64,000 nucleotides of DNA from Sphingomonas sp. Leaf32. GTDB taxonomy: Bacteria > Pseudomonadota > Alphaproteobacteria > Sphingomonadales > Sphingomonadaceae. The stretch spans positions 355-64,354 of the forward strand of contig NZ_LMLA01000007.1 in assembly GCF_001421765.1 (NCBI RefSeq). The letters run 5' to 3'. A program made the position numbers and the translations under genes. Below the pieces are notes generated by a model. The model ran no database searches. It saw only the letters and a list, made by a program, of their open reading frames with translations, and was not told the DNA's origin. This document shows, piece by piece, positions 26,962 to 36,817 of the stretch. The stretch's first letter is position 1. Each line of letters opens with the position of its first letter.

Positions 26962-26988
26962 TGCGAGTGTGAACTTCGTGAACTTTGG
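26962..26988. repeat. 27-bp dispersed repeat with tandem GTGAACTT units, copy 1
   Basis: Contains GTGAACTTC directly followed by GTGAACTTT. The same 27 bases occur in inverted orientation at 42207-42233. Copy 1 ends three bases before the end of the CoA-transferase gene, so it is in that gene's immediate 3' flank. Confidence 0.75.
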
Positions 26989-26991
26989 CGC

Positions 26992-28098
26992 TCAGGGCCG
27001 CTGCGGCGCGCCCCGTTCGGCGACCATCCGCTCGCCATCGATCACGATCGGCCCGGCCAGACCCGGCAGGCCGTCCGGCCGGATCGCCATGCCCCGCGCC
27101 ATCACCTGCGGATCGGCGAACACCTCGTCCAGCGCGTTGATCGGCCCGGCGGGGATGCCGGCGGCCTCCAGCGCCTCGTACAGATCGGCCTTGCGCCACG
27201 TCGCCACCGCCGCCTGCACGGCCGGGATCAGCGCGCGGCGATGCGTCACCCGCGCCGGATTGGTCGCAAAGCGCGGGTTTATGTGCAGGTCCAGCCCCAG
27301 CACGCCGCACAGCCGCGCGAACTGCCCGTCATTGCCGACCGCGATGACCAGTGCGCCGTCCGCGGTCTCGAACGCCTGATACGGCACCAGATTGGCGTGG
27401 CCGTTGCCCATCCGCGTCGGCACGCTGCCGCCCACCATGAAGTTCAGCGCCTGATTGGCCAGCACCGCCACCTGCGTATCCATCAGCGCCATGTCGATCC
27501 ACGCGCCCTCGCCGGTCAGGTCGCGGCGACGCAGCGCGGCAAGGATCGCCACCGCCGAATAGACCCCGGTGAACAGGTCGGCATAGGCGACGCCCGACTT
27601 TTGCGGCGCCCCCTCCGGCTCGCCGGTCAGCGACATCGCACCGCCCATCGCCTGGATGATGAAGTCATATCCCGCGCGATGGGCATAAGGGCCGTCCTGC
27701 CCGAACCCGGTGATCGAACAGGTCACCAGCCCCGGCCGCACCGCCGACAGCGACGCGTGGTCCAGGCCGTATTTCGCCAGCCCGCCGACCTTGTAATTCT
27801 CGATCACGACATCGGCGGTGGCGACCAGCGCACGCACTTCCGCCTGTCCCTCCGGCGTCGCGATGTCGATCGCCACCGACCTCTTGCCGCGATTGGTCGC
27901 ATGGAAATAGGCCGCGTCGCGCGGGCTGCCATCGGGCGCGGTGACGAAGGGCGGTCCCCAGTGGCGGGTATCGTCGCCGCTCACCGGCCGTTCGACCTTC
28001 ACCACCTCCGCGCCCAGATCGGCCAGCACCTGCCCGCACCACGGCCCGGCAAGGATGCGCGCCAGCTCGACCACCCGTATCCCGGCCAGCGGTTTCAC
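26992..28098 (-). CDS. gcdG: Class III CoA-transferase, probable glutarate CoA-transferase
   Basis: 368-aa CaiB/BaiF-type CoA-transferase. Family features: MKPLAGIRVVELARILAGPWC at the N-terminus, VVIENYKVGGLAKYG, SITGFGQDGPYAHRAGYD and the catalytic Asp in GVAYADLFTG (near residue 169). Linkage to gcdH suggests succinyl-CoA:glutarate CoA-transferase, making the glutaryl-CoA used by GcdH. This is the standard pairing, but substrate specificity is inferred. Its start overlaps the GNAT gene stop by four bases, so gcdH, GNAT and this gene form one tightly coupled operon. Confidence 0.82.
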   Translation of the reverse strand: MKPLAGIRVVELARILAGPWCGQVLADLGAEVVKVERPVSGDDTRHWGPPFVTAPDGSPRDAAYFHATNRGKRSVAIDIATPEGQAEVRALVATADVVIENYKVGGLAKYGLDHASLSAVRPGLVTCSITGFGQDGPYAHRAGYDFIIQAMGGAMSLTGEPEGAPQKSGVAYADLFTGVYSAVAILAALRRRDLTGEGAWIDMALMDTQVAVLANQALNFMVGGSVPTRMGNGHANLVPYQAFETADGALVIAVGNDGQFARLCGVLGLDLHINPRFATNPARVTHRRALIPAVQAAVATWRKADLYEALEAAGIPAGPINALDEVFADPQVMARGMAIRPDGLPGLAGPIVIDGERMVAERGAPQRP

Positions 28099-28598
28099 GC
28101 GCGGCGCAGCTCGTAGAGGACGCGCGGCACGATCTGTCCACCCCTTTCGACCATCGCATCGGGCAGTTGTGTCGCGCCCAGCGCCTCGATCGCGCGCCGC
28201 GACCGGTGGTTGTCGACGCCGGCGCTGAACCGGACGGCATCGACCTGCGTCAGCGCATGGTCGATCATCAGCCGCTTCAATTCACGATTATAGCCCCGCC
28301 GCCAATGGCTGCGCGCAAGGAAGGTCCAGCCGATCTCCACCGCTTGCGGCCCCGCCGGCACATAGCGGGTCGCGCCGATGACCGCGCCGTCCGCCGCATC
28401 GCGGATCGTCAGCATACCGCCCGTCGCCAGCCCCTCGTCGAAGAAGGCGCGGAAGACCTCGGGTTGCCAGCGGTCGTGCGCGGGATGCTGGTCCCAGATC
28501 GCCGGGTCCGCCGCGACGGCGTACAGCGCGTCATGGTCGTCGGCGGTCGTCGGCGCGACCGACACCAGCTCGCCGATCAGGACCGGCTGGCGGTGCAT
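28095..28598 (-). CDS. GNAT-family N-acetyltransferase (RimJ/RimL type)
   Basis: 167-aa acetyltransferase. The N-terminus LIGELVSVAPTTADDHDALYAVAADPAIWDQHP, then VIGATRY and EIGWTFLARSHWRRGYNRELKRLM (the acetyl-CoA-binding R-x-x-G-x-N/A segment) match the RimJ/RimL-like GNAT group. The acceptor is unknown. It sits between gcdH and the CoA-transferase gene, overlapping the former by one base and the latter by four, so co-translation is certain in layout. A link with glutarate metabolism is possible but unproven. Confidence 0.82.
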   Translation of the reverse strand: MHRQPVLIGELVSVAPTTADDHDALYAVAADPAIWDQHPAHDRWQPEVFRAFFDEGLATGGMLTIRDAADGAVIGATRYVPAGPQAVEIGWTFLARSHWRRGYNRELKRLMIDHALTQVDAVRFSAGVDNHRSRRAIEALGATQLPDAMVERGGQIVPRVLYELRRA

Positions 28599-29782
28599 CA
28601 GAACGCGGCGATCCCGGTGATCGCCCGACCGAGGATCAGGCCGTGGACGTCGTGCGTGCCCTCATAGGTGTTGACCGTTTCGAGGTTGATCGCATGGCGC
28701 ATCACATGGAATTCGGCCGCGATGCCGTTGCCGCCGTGCATGTCGCGCGCGGTGCGGGCGATGGCCAGCGCCTTGCCGCAATTGTTGCGCTTGATGATCG
28801 AGATGGCTTCGGGGGCGAGGGTCCCCTCGTCGAACATCCGCCCGGCCCTGAGCGCCGCCTGTAGCCCCAGCGCGATCTCGGTCAGCATATCGGCCAGCTT
28901 GAGCTGCACCAGCTGCTTGGACGCCAGCGGCACGCCGAACTGCTGCCGGTCGAGCGTATATTGCCGGGCGGCGTGCATACAGAATTCCGCCGCGCCCATC
29001 GTGCCCCAGGCGATGCCGTAGCGCGCGCGGTTGAGGCAGCCGAACGGCCCCTTCAGCCCTTCGACATGCGGCAGCAGCGCGTCCTCGCCGACCTCGACGC
29101 CCTCCATCACGATCTCGCCGGTGATCGACGCGCGCAGGCTCAGCTTGCCCTCGATCTTGGGCGCGGACAGTCCGGCCATGCCCTTTTCCAACACGAAGCC
29201 GCGAATCTTGCCGCCATGCGCGTCGGACTTGGCCCAGATGACGAAGACGTCGGCGATCGGTGAATTGGTGATCCACATCTTGGCGCCGCTGATGCGATAG
29301 CCGCCGTCGATCTTCTCCGCCCGCGTCCGCATCCCCGCCGGGTCGGACCCGGCATCGGGTTCGGTCAGCCCGAAACAGCCGACCCATTCGCCGCTGGCCA
29401 GCCTGGGCAGATATTTCGCCTTCTGCGCGTCCGATCCATAGGCGTTGATCGGGTGCATCACGAGGCTCGACTGCACGCTCATTGCGCTGCGATAGCCCGA
29501 ATCGACCGCCTCGACCTCCCGCGCGACCAGGCCGTAGGCGACATAGCCCATGCCCGCCCCGCCATATTCGGGATCAATGGTGACGCCCAGCAGGCCGAGC
29601 GCACCCATCTCGGTCATGATCTCGCGGGCGAAATCCTCGTCCAGAAACGCGCGGGTCACGCGCGGCAACAGCTTGCTCCGGGCATAGCCATGCGCGACGT
29701 CGCGGACCATGCGTTCCTCGTCGCTCAACTGCGCGTCGAGGGCGAAGGGGTCTTGCCAGTCGAAGCGGCCCATATCGGCCAT
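28598..29782 (-). CDS. gcdH: Glutaryl-CoA dehydrogenase
   Basis: 394-aa acyl-CoA dehydrogenase that oxidises and decarboxylates glutaryl-CoA to crotonyl-CoA, the lysine/tryptophan/glutarate route. Seen: [72 protein letters not shown] and the catalytic Glu in [22 protein letters not shown]. That C-terminal string is characteristic of GcdH among acyl-CoA dehydrogenases. Start ATG 29782; the ORF extends upstream to 29986 without conservation. First gene of the gcdH-GNAT-gcdG operon. Confidence 0.93.
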   Translation of the reverse strand: MADMGRFDWQDPFALDAQLSDEERMVRDVAHGYARSKLLPRVTRAFLDEDFAREIMTEMGALGLLGVTIDPEYGGAGMGYVAYGLVAREVEAVDSGYRSAMSVQSSLVMHPINAYGSDAQKAKYLPRLASGEWVGCFGLTEPDAGSDPAGMRTRAEKIDGGYRISGAKMWITNSPIADVFVIWAKSDAHGGKIRGFVLEKGMAGLSAPKIEGKLSLRASITGEIVMEGVEVGEDALLPHVEGLKGPFGCLNRARYGIAWGTMGAAEFCMHAARQYTLDRQQFGVPLASKQLVQLKLADMLTEIALGLQAALRAGRMFDEGTLAPEAISIIKRNNCGKALAIARTARDMHGGNGIAAEFHVMRHAINLETVNTYEGTHDVHGLILGRAITGIAAF

Positions 29783-29792
29783 GGGCGTTTCC

Positions 29793-30713
29793 TTACAGCG
29801 TGGGGGCGACCGTCTCGGCGGCGGCGGGGGGATCGGTCTGCAGCGGCGCGGGCTGCACGATGACGGGCGGCGCGACCGGCGCGGGGCGCGGTGTGGTGAG
29901 CGCGACCGATTCGAGCTCGACCAACGCCTTGCGCGCATTGACATAACGCTGGGCGGCGTTGGCCCAGCCGGCGGCATTGGCCGCACCCGGCATCCGTTCG
30001 ACCTCCGCCATCGCCAGCTCGACCTGTCCGGTATCCAGCCGCCGCCGCGCCCGCTCCAGCCGGTCGCCGGGACGGCTGCTGGGGGTCGTGCCCTGGCGGA
30101 TCACGATCAGCTGCCCGACCTCGCGTCGCAGGGCATCCCACCAATTTTCGCTGGCGGGTCCGGCGGTGAGCGAAATCGCGGCGGCGTCCAGCGCGCTGCG
30201 CAGGTCGTCCAGCGTCACCGGGTTCTGCGCGGTGGCGATCAGCGTGCGGACCGCATCGGGCCGGCTGCCGCCGAACCGGTCGCGCAGCTGCCCCTCCAGA
30301 TATTCGAGCGGCCGTCCACGATCCAGCGCGCGGCGCGTGGCGACGATCACCATCATGTCCTCCGCCCGCGTGGCATAGCCGGCGGCGTTGCGCGCGCTGC
30401 TGTCCAGCCCGACGATGCGCGTCTCCAGATCGGCGATGCGCGCGGCCAGCGCCGCTTCGCGCGCCGACAGGATCGGCAGGGCGGACACCTGCGTCGGCGG
30501 CGCGGCGTTGGTCGCGACGGGGGTCGGCTGCGCGGTCGGCACGGCGGCCTGTTGCTGCATCCCCCATCCGAAGCGCGGAGCGACGTAGCGCAGCACCGCC
30601 AGTGTCGCACCGATCCCGATCGCGAAGGCGATGATCGCGATAGCCAGCCATCCCCGGCCGGACCGGCGACGCGGATGGCTGGTCGTCGAAAAGGGCGCAT
30701 CGTCGCTCATCAT
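29793..30713 (-). CDS. Mitofilin-like inner-membrane protein (COG4223 type)
   Basis: 306-aa protein with one N-terminal membrane helix ([21 protein letters not shown], about 21-41), a proline/alanine-rich linker, a short coiled coil ([19 protein letters not shown]) and an alpha-helical periplasmic domain. This is the alphaproteobacterial mitofilin/HemX-like protein usually found after hemD. Such proteins are linked to membrane shaping and to the haem operon by position only. The start is a double ATG (30713 or 30710). The gene follows hemD by 30 bases and ends 10 bases before gcdH starts. Confidence 0.75.
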   Translation of the reverse strand: MMSDDAPFSTTSHPRRRSGRGWLAIAIIAFAIGIGATLAVLRYVAPRFGWGMQQQAAVPTAQPTPVATNAAPPTQVSALPILSAREAALAARIADLETRIVGLDSSARNAAGYATRAEDMMVIVATRRALDRGRPLEYLEGQLRDRFGGSRPDAVRTLIATAQNPVTLDDLRSALDAAAISLTAGPASENWWDALRREVGQLIVIRQGTTPSSRPGDRLERARRRLDTGQVELAMAEVERMPGAANAAGWANAAQRYVNARKALVELESVALTTPRPAPVAPPVIVQPAPLQTDPPAAAETVAPTL

Positions 30714-30743
30714 GCCGCCTTATCCCCGCGCCCGTCCGCCGGG

Positions 30744-31409
30744 TCAATCACATGCGTCGGCAAGGGCGGCGGCGGCGGCGATCGTCGCGGCGTCGTCGGG
30801 CCGTCCGGCGATGGCGACCGCACGCCAACCATCGCCAAGCGCGTCCGCGACCGCCGGGGCGATGGCGGCGATGGCGATGGCGCCGCGATCCGCGACCAGC
30901 GTCGCCAGCCGCCGGGCGGCACGCTGCGAATGGACGAGCGCCACGGTCCCGCGCAGCAAGGCGGGATCGACCTCCTCGACCGCCTCGCTCACATAGACGG
31001 CGCGGATCGCGGTCAGGACCGGATGGGTCGCAACCGCCCGGTCACGCCCGGTCAGCAACAGGGCACGACGCACGCCTGCCCGCCCGGCACGGTCCAGCAG
31101 GGTCCGCCCATCGGCGTCGCCGGTCGCGACGACCCGCAGCCCCGCCGCCCGCGCCGCCGCCGCCGTCGCCGCGCCGACGGCATGAGCCGGCAGCGTCGCA
31201 TAGGCTTGCAGCGCCGCCCCTGCCTGTCGCACCGCATTGGCGCTGGTCAGGATCAGCGCGTCATGGTCGCCCGCCGGCGGACCGGCCCATGCCAGCGGCA
31301 CGATCCGGAACAGCGGGACGCGGATGGCGGTGAGTCCCAACGCCTCGATCGCGCGGGCGGTGGCGGCATTGCCCGGTTCGGGCCGCAGCACCGCCAGCGG
31401 CCTGCTCAT
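30744..31409 (-). CDS. hemD: Uroporphyrinogen-III synthase
   Basis: 221-aa protein that closes hydroxymethylbilane to uroporphyrinogen III. The family is poorly conserved, but LAVLRPEPGNAATARAIEALGL, WAGPPAGDHDALILTSANAV and VLAI-like two-domain spacing fit, and the four-base overlap with hemC settles it. Length is slightly short against about 240-250 aa. The hemC-hemD-mitofilin order is standard in alphaproteobacteria. Confidence 0.88.
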   Translation of the reverse strand: MSRPLAVLRPEPGNAATARAIEALGLTAIRVPLFRIVPLAWAGPPAGDHDALILTSANAVRQAGAALQAYATLPAHAVGAATAAAARAAGLRVVATGDADGRTLLDRAGRAGVRRALLLTGRDRAVATHPVLTAIRAVYVSEAVEEVDPALLRGTVALVHSQRAARRLATLVADRGAIAIAAIAPAVADALGDGWRAVAIAGRPDDAATIAAAAALADACD

Positions 31410-32317
31410 CGCGCGAACAGCCTCGCCACGCTGTCGGGCGCCCGCGCCAGCATCGCCTCCGCCAGCAGGCGCGGCAGGTCGATATCGTCGATCGCCCCGC
31501 TGGTGCTGTCGGCCACCTGCGCGCTGCCGTCCTGCGCCAGCAATTGCGCGCGCAGCGTCAGCACATCGCCCTCGATCATCGCCAGCGCCCCTACCGGCGA
31601 ATGGCAGTCGGCCCCCAGCGCCGCGAGAAACCCGCGCTCGGCGCGCACCGCCTGATGCGTCGGGGCATGGTCGATGACCCGGACGAAGGCGAGCGCATCG
31701 GCATCCTCCGCCCGCACCTCGATCCCCACCGCACCCTGCGACGGGGCGGGGAGCAGGGCGTCGATCGACAAGGCGGTGCCGACATCGTGCCGGCCCAGCC
31801 GCTCCAGCCCGGCGGCGGCGAGCAGGGTCGCATCGACTTCCCCTGCCGCCAGCTTGGAGAGGCGGGTGTCGACATTACCGCGGAACAGCACGATCCGCGC
31901 ATCGGGCCGGTGGTGGAGTATCTGTGCGGCGCGGCGCGGGCTGCTGGTGCCGACGACGCCGCCCTCTCGCAGATCAGCCAGCGAGGCGATGCCGACCAGC
32001 CGGTCGCGGACATCGGCGCGCGGCAGCATGGCGGCGATGCGGATTTCGGTCGGGCGGACCGTCTCGACATCCTTCATCGAATGGACCGCCGCGTCGATAT
32101 CACCGCAGCACAGCGCACGGTCCAGCTCCTTGGTCCACAGCGCCTTGCCGCCGATCTCGGCCAGCGCGCGATCCTGCACCCGGTCGCCGGTGGTCTTGAT
32201 CGTCACGATCGCGATGTCGGCCGGATCGACCCCATGCGCCTGTGCCAGCGCGTCGCGGGTCGCGTGCGCCTGCACCAATGCCAGCGGCGATCCGCGCGTG
32301 CCCAGTTTGAACGTCAT
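31406..32317 (-). CDS. hemC: Porphobilinogen deaminase (hydroxymethylbilane synthase)
   Basis: 303-aa enzyme polymerising four porphobilinogens. KLGTRGSPLALVQAH (N-terminus), TTGDRVQDRALAEIGGKALWTKEL, AVHSMKDVET, GTSSPRRAAQ, LFRGNVDTRL and GADCHSPVGA, whose Cys (near 237) carries the dipyrromethane cofactor, are all in order. Start ATG 32317. First gene of the hem operon; its upstream region faces tsaD across the 198-bp repeat at 32362-32559. Confidence 0.96.
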   Translation of the reverse strand: MTFKLGTRGSPLALVQAHATRDALAQAHGVDPADIAIVTIKTTGDRVQDRALAEIGGKALWTKELDRALCCGDIDAAVHSMKDVETVRPTEIRIAAMLPRADVRDRLVGIASLADLREGGVVGTSSPRRAAQILHHRPDARIVLFRGNVDTRLSKLAAGEVDATLLAAAGLERLGRHDVGTALSIDALLPAPSQGAVGIEVRAEDADALAFVRVIDHAPTHQAVRAERGFLAALGADCHSPVGALAMIEGDVLTLRAQLLAQDGSAQVADSTSGAIDDIDLPRLLAEAMLARAPDSVARLFAR

Positions 32318-32361
32318 GTTTGCTCGCTATCCATCGTGTCCGTCCGGGGCAAGGTGGAGTG

Positions 32362-32559
32362 GGTTCACGCGGAGGCGCGGAGGCGCGGAGAAGATTGTTT
32401 TCGCGCAGAGGCGCAGAGGGGTACGCCGCGAAAGCGGCTCCTGAACATAAGGTCTCCCGGTCGCGGGCGAGTATTTCCGATCGCAACCCCTCTGCGCTCT
32501 CTGCGCCTCTGCGCGATCAAAATCCTTCTTCTCCGCGCCTCCGCGCCTTCGCGTGAACC
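32362..32559. repeat. 198-bp element with inverted ends
   Basis: The left end begins GGTTCACGCGGAGGCGCGGA and the right end ends GCGCCTTCGCGTGAACC; arms of about 33 bases. A second nested inverted repeat, GCGCAGAGGCGCAGAGG against CTCTGCGCCTCTGCGC, lies inside. It is a longer relative of 20175-20339. It fills the divergent promoter region of hemC and tsaD, leaving 44 and 41 unique bases on either side. Confidence 0.8.
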
Positions 32560-32600
32560 AACCTTTCTCCCACCCCCCGATCCGCGCTAAGGCAGACAGG

Positions 32601-33641
32601 ATGTCAAACCCCCTCATCCTCGGTATCGAATCCAGCTGCGACGAAACCGCCGTCGCCATCGTGCGCGGCGACCGCACCATATTGTCGCACCGGCTGGCGG
32701 GACAGGAGGCGGCGCACGCCCCCTATGGCGGCGTCGTGCCCGAAATCGCGGCGCGCGCGCATGTCGAAATCCTGCCCTTGCTGGTCGAGGGGGCGCTGGC
32801 CGACGCCGGCGTTGCATTGCACGATGTCGACGCGATCGCCGCCACTGCCGGGCCGGGGCTGATCGGCGGGGTGATGGTCGGGCTGGTGACCGCGAAGGCG
32901 CTGGCGCTGGCGGCGGGCAAGCCGCTGGTCGCAGTCAACCATCTGGAGGGTCATGCGTTGTCGCCGCGCCTGACCGATCCTGACCTCGCCTATCCCTATC
33001 TGCTGCTGCTGGTGTCGGGCGGGCACTGCCAGTTGCTGCGGGTCGATGGCGTTGGGCAGTATCGTCGGCTGGGCACCACGATCGACGATGCGGCGGGCGA
33101 AGCGTTCGACAAGACCGCGAAGGTGCTGGGCCTCGGCTATCCCGGCGGCCCGCGGGTCGAGGCGGCGGCGCTGGCGGGCGATGCGAAGGCGGTGCCGCTG
33201 CCCCGCCCGCTGGTCGGCACGCCCGATCCGCATTTTTCGTTCGCGGGGCTGAAGAGCGCGGTGCTGCGCGCGCATGACGCCGGCATCCATACGACCGCCG
33301 ACATCGCGGCGTCGTTCCAGCAGGCGGTGGTCGACTGCCTGCTCGACCGGACGAAGCTGGCGCTGCACCTCGCCGGGCCGGTCAGCGCTTTGGTGGTGGC
33401 CGGCGGGGTCGCCGCCAATCGCGCGGTGCGGGCGGCGCTGGAGGCACTGGCGGCGGCAAACGGCCTGCGCTTCGTCGCGCCGCCGCTCTGGCTGTGCACC
33501 GACAATGCCGCCATGATCGCCTGGGCCGGGGCGGAGCGGTTCATGGCCGGCCATAGCGATCCGCTGGACGTGGCGGCGCGGCCGCGCTGGCCGCTCGATC
33601 CATCGGCGGAAAAGGTGCGTGGGGCAGGAGTGAAGGCATGA
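32601..33641 (+). CDS. tsaD: tRNA N6-threonylcarbamoyladenosine synthase subunit TsaD
   Basis: 346-aa ASKHA-fold protein that transfers threonylcarbamoyl to A37 of ANN-decoding tRNAs with TsaB/Tsa[16 protein letters not shown] (N-terminus), the metal-binding [53 protein letters not shown] and [12 protein letters not shown] are all present. Start ATG 32601; an upstream in-frame ATG (32553) lies inside the repeat and is rejected. It overlaps gpsA by four bases. Confidence 0.96.
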   Translation: MSNPLILGIESSCDETAVAIVRGDRTILSHRLAGQEAAHAPYGGVVPEIAARAHVEILPLLVEGALADAGVALHDVDAIAATAGPGLIGGVMVGLVTAKALALAAGKPLVAVNHLEGHALSPRLTDPDLAYPYLLLLVSGGHCQLLRVDGVGQYRRLGTTIDDAAGEAFDKTAKVLGLGYPGGPRVEAAALAGDAKAVPLPRPLVGTPDPHFSFAGLKSAVLRAHDAGIHTTADIAASFQQAVVDCLLDRTKLALHLAGPVSALVVAGGVAANRAVRAALEALAAANGLRFVAPPLWLCTDNAAMIAWAGAERFMAGHSDPLDVAARPRWPLDPSAEKVRGAGVKA

Positions 33642-34612
33642 AGATCGGGGTCATCGGCGGCGGCGCCTGGGGCACCGCACTGGCGCAGGTCGCGGCGCGC
33701 GGCGGCGACGTGACGTTGTGGGTGCGCGAGGGCGAGGTCGCCGACGCGATCAACGCCACCCGCACCAACCCGCTGTTCCTGCCCGGTGTCACCCTTTCGC
33801 AAGCGATCCATGCGACGACCGATGCCGGTGCCTTGCACGATGCGGAGGCGCTGCTGGTGGTCGCCCCGGCGCAGCATGTCCGTAGCGTGCTGTCGAGCAT
33901 CGACGTCGGCACCCGCGCGCTGGTGCTGTGCGCCAAGGGGATCGAGGCGGGAACCCGGCTGCTGGTGGGTGAGGTCGCCCTCGCCGTTCATCCGCAGGCC
34001 CCGGTCGCGGTCCTGTCCGGCCCGACTTTCGCGCACGAGGTCGCGGCGGGCAAGCCGACTGCCGTCACCCTCGCCTGTGCCGATGCAGGGTTGCGCGACC
34101 GGCTGGCCGAACGGCTCGCGGCACCCGCCTTCCGCCCCTATGCCAGCGACGACGTGATCGGCGCGGAGATCGGCGGCGCGGTCAAGAACGTGCTCGCCAT
34201 CGCCTGCGGCGTGGTCGAGGGCGCGGGGCTGGGGCAGAATGCGCGGGCCTCGGTGATCGCGCGCGGCTTTGCCGAGATGACCCGTTTCGGGCTGGCGCGC
34301 GGTGCGCGGGCGGAGACGCTGGCCGGGCTGTCGGGGCTGGGCGATCTGGTGCTGACCTGTTCCTCGACCGCGTCGCGCAACTATTCGCTAGGCGTCGGGC
34401 TGGGGCAGGGGCGCGCCGCCGCCGAACTGATGGCGGATCGCCGGACGGTGGCGGAGGGTGCGTTCACCGCACCGGTCCTGCGCGAGGCGGCGGCGGAAGC
34501 CGGCGTCGACATGCCGGTAACGGCGGCGGTCGGGGCTTTGCTGGACGGCACGCCGGTCGCGCAGGTGATCGATACGCTGCTTGCCCGCCCGCTGCGCCGC
34601 GAAGGGCTATAG
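33638..34612 (+). CDS. gpsA: NAD(P)H-dependent glycerol-3-phosphate dehydrogenase
   Basis: 324-aa enzyme producing sn-glycerol 3-phosphate for phospholipids. [18 protein letters not shown] (dinucleotide fold), [38 protein letters not shown] (catalytic Lys in VKN) and [20 protein letters not shown] match the family. ATG overlaps the tsaD stop (ATGA). Its 3' end overlaps the convergent DUF72 gene by six bases. Confidence 0.96.
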   Translation: MKIGVIGGGAWGTALAQVAARGGDVTLWVREGEVADAINATRTNPLFLPGVTLSQAIHATTDAGALHDAEALLVVAPAQHVRSVLSSIDVGTRALVLCAKGIEAGTRLLVGEVALAVHPQAPVAVLSGPTFAHEVAAGKPTAVTLACADAGLRDRLAERLAAPAFRPYASDDVIGAEIGGAVKNVLAIACGVVEGAGLGQNARASVIARGFAEMTRFGLARGARAETLAGLSGLGDLVLTCSSTASRNYSLGVGLGQGRAAAELMADRRTVAEGAFTAPVLREAAAEAGVDMPVTAAVGALLDGTPVAQVIDTLLARPLRREGL

Positions 34613-35401
34613 CCGGTCGATCAGCGCCATCGCCCCATGCGGCGCCCGTACCTTCGCACCATTGATGAAGAAGACGAAGGTTTCGCGCGGGGTACGCGCG
34701 GGCGGCGTGGCATCGACATAGGGCAGGCCGTCCGGCACCCCGCCGTTCGCCCAGGCTCGCGCCGCATCGGCCCAGCGATCGAGCGCGGCATCGTCATAGC
34801 CGGTGGCGACGTCCTCCTGCGCATTCTCCAGCCGGGCGTAGACGAAGTCGCCGGTCACATCGGCGATCGCCGGATGATCGGCGGAATCGGCATGGACGAT
34901 CGCCACCCCGGCCCTGCGCGCCATCGCCACGAATGCGGGCACGGCGAAGCTGTCATGCCGGACCTGCACCGCATGGCGCAGGGTCACGCCGGCATGGGCG
35001 TCGGGCAGCAGCGACAGGAAGGCGGCGAAATCGTCGGCATCGAACTTCTTGGTCGCCATGAATTGCCACAGAATAGGCCCCAGCTTCTCGCCCAGTTCGG
35101 TGATGCCCGATCCGACGAACCGTTCGATCGACTCGCCTGACTCCGCCAGCACCTTGCGGTTGGTGCAGTATTTCGACGCCTTCACCGCGAACACGAAGCC
35201 GTCGGGCGCGGTCGCGGCCCAGTTGGCGAAGCTCGCCGGCTTCTGGGTGCCGTGATAGGTCGCGTTGATCTCGATCGCAGTGACCGCGCGCGACGCGAAT
35301 TCCAGCTCCCGCTTCTGCGCCAGCTTGTCGGGGTAGAAGGTGCCGCGCCACGGCGGGAAGCTCCAGCCGCCGATGCCGATGCGAATGGGAGCTTGGGTCA
35401 T
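34607..35401 (-). CDS. DUF72 (YecE-like) protein
   Basis: 264-aa TIM-barrel-like protein of the DUF72/YecE family. IRIGIGGWSFPPWRGTFYPD at the N-terminus, VTAIEINATYHGTQKPASFANWA, FVFAVKASKYCTNRK, GPILWQFMATKKFD and the tail VFFINGAKVRAPHGAMALI are family hallmarks. The biochemical role is unknown. Start ATG 35401 (MTQAPIRIGIGG); the ORF continues upstream to 35569 without conservation and overlaps the next gene there. Tail-to-tail with gpsA. Confidence 0.88.
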   Translation of the reverse strand: MTQAPIRIGIGGWSFPPWRGTFYPDKLAQKRELEFASRAVTAIEINATYHGTQKPASFANWAATAPDGFVFAVKASKYCTNRKVLAESGESIERFVGSGITELGEKLGPILWQFMATKKFDADDFAAFLSLLPDAHAGVTLRHAVQVRHDSFAVPAFVAMARRAGVAIVHADSADHPAIADVTGDFVYARLENAQEDVATGYDDAALDRWADAARAWANGGVPDGLPYVDATPPARTPRETFVFFINGAKVRAPHGAMALIDRL

Positions 35402-35441
35402 GCGCGGATCGTGACCTGTCGCCACGCCGCTGGCAAGCGCG

Positions 35442-36155
35442 TCAACGCGCCGCCATGCGATAGCCGCCGCCCGTGACGTCGGTCGACGCGACCAGCACCT
35501 GCGGGTCGACCGCCAGCTTCGGCGCCTGCCCACCCTGCCACGCCGCCAGCTCGACGCGATACTGGTCATAGGCGCGGTAGAAATCGACGAAGGGCTGGTC
35601 GAGCGAGGCGATGCCGGGCGCGGCGAACCCGTCGATCCCGCCCACCGGCAGGTCGGCGACCTGCGCCAGCATCGGCAGCGCGGTGGCGCAGAACTGGTCG
35701 CGCACCGGCGGCTGGGCGAAATAATTGTAGACGCGGGTCATCGCATCGTCGAACCGGTCCTGCCAGTCGCCCCCGCCCCTGCGATATTCGGCCTCCAGCG
35801 CCTTGTGCGCGGCGGCGAAGCGGGCGGCATGGACCTTCAGCAGCCGGTTATACTGCGCGACGCCGGTCGGGTCGGCGACGTTGCACTGGAGCGCGGCGAC
35901 GTTCAGCGCCGACCGCAGATGCCACACGGCGGCATCGGCCGACAGGGCATGATTGGGCGTCGCATAGCTGCCGTCGGACAGGACGGCCGGAATGGTGAGG
36001 GTGGCGGCCGCGCCCATCGGCGGTTTGGGCCTCGGGGCGGGGGCCGCGACCGGGACCGGCGGCGGTGTCACCACCGCGACCTCGGGCGTCTTGCGCGTGC
36101 AACCATGGAGCAGCGCGGCACTGCAGGCAGCGAGCAGGAGCAGGCGTGTACGCAT
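35442..36155 (-). CDS. Putative lipoprotein, unknown function
   Basis: 237-aa protein with a lipoprotein signal (RLLLLAACSAALLHGCTRK; lipobox LLHGC), a proline-rich linker (about 30-50) and a helical domain (VWHLRSALNVAALQCNVAD ... YNRLLKVHAARFAAAHKALEAEYRR). A conserved-looking single Cys pair (LQCNVAD and FCATALP) may form a disulfide. I do not recognise a function; similar proteins are found beside metW/metX in sphingomonads. Start ATG 36155. Confidence 0.7.
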   Translation of the reverse strand: MRTRLLLLAACSAALLHGCTRKTPEVAVVTPPPVPVAAPAPRPKPPMGAAATLTIPAVLSDGSYATPNHALSADAAVWHLRSALNVAALQCNVADPTGVAQYNRLLKVHAARFAAAHKALEAEYRRGGGDWQDRFDDAMTRVYNYFAQPPVRDQFCATALPMLAQVADLPVGGIDGFAAPGIASLDQPFVDFYRAYDQYRVELAAWQGGQAPKLAVDPQVLVASTDVTGGGYRMAAR

Positions 36156-36229
36156 CGAACCGAATCCCGTCTTGTCCCCCGACAGACGGAAGTATCGGCC
36201 GCAAAGCCTGCATAATGGTTAACGCGGCA

Positions 36230-36817
36230 TCAGCGTTTGAGCAGGAACACCGCATGTTCGGCGCGGAAATTGGCCGCCGCCGCCGTCGTCCGCTTGCCCC
36301 CCGACAGGAACCATGCGTCGACGACAGTAATGCCCTGTTTGGCGACATAGGCACGGAAATCGTCGATCGTCAGGTGATGGATATTGGGCGTCTCGTACCA
36401 TTCGAGCGGCAACAGCTTCGTCACCGGCATCCGCCCGCCCCACAGCAGCGACGCACGCACCCGCCAATGGGCGAAGTTCGGAAAGGACACGAATGCCTGC
36501 GCACCGATGCGCAGCAGATGGTCGAGCACGACATGCGGCCGCATCGCGGTCTGCAACGTTTGGCTCAGGATCGCATAGTCGAAGCTGGCGTCGGGATAGT
36601 CGGCGAGGTCGCGATCGGCATCGCCCTGCATCACCGACAGTCCCCGCGCCATCGCATCGGCGACATTGCCCGGATCGATCTCGAGTCCCCGCGCATCGAC
36701 GCCGCGTTCGTCGCGCAGCGCCGCCATCAACTGCCCGTCGGCGCAACCGACATCCAGCACGCGGCTGCCGCGTGTGACATTCGCGGCGATGATCGCCAGG
36801 TCGGGCCGCAGGGTCAT
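36230..36817 (-). CDS. metW: MetW, methionine-biosynthesis methyltransferase-like protein
   Basis: 195-aa SAM-methyltransferase fold. [29 protein letters not shown] (motif I), [36 protein letters not shown] and [26 protein letters not shown] are typical of MetW. It acts with MetX in homoserine acylation. Its ATG overlaps the metX stop (ATGA, four bases), so the genes are translationally coupled. Confidence 0.93.
   Translation of the reverse strand: MTLRPDLAIIAANVTRGSRVLDVGCADGQLMAALRDERGVDARGLEIDPGNVADAMARGLSVMQGDADRDLADYPDASFDYAILSQTLQTAMRPHVVLDHLLRIGAQAFVSFPNFAHWRVRASLLWGGRMPVTKLLPLEWYETPNIHHLTIDDFRAYVAKQGITVVDAWFLSGGKRTTAAAANFRAEHAVFLLKR

Larger units (their letters stand above)
26362..26991. 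other. Repeat-rich intergenic region, no gene seen
   Basis: 630 bases without a credible gene. It holds a REP-like hairpin (about 26416-26437, ATCCCGGTAAAGGCCGGGAT), a 147-bp element with 25-bp inverted ends (26642-26666 and 26764-26788, 23 of 25 matching) enclosing the dispersed motif GCTTCGATACGGGCCTTCGA, and the tandem GTGAACTT repeat at 26962-26988. Short frames here are repeat-derived. Confidence 0.7.
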
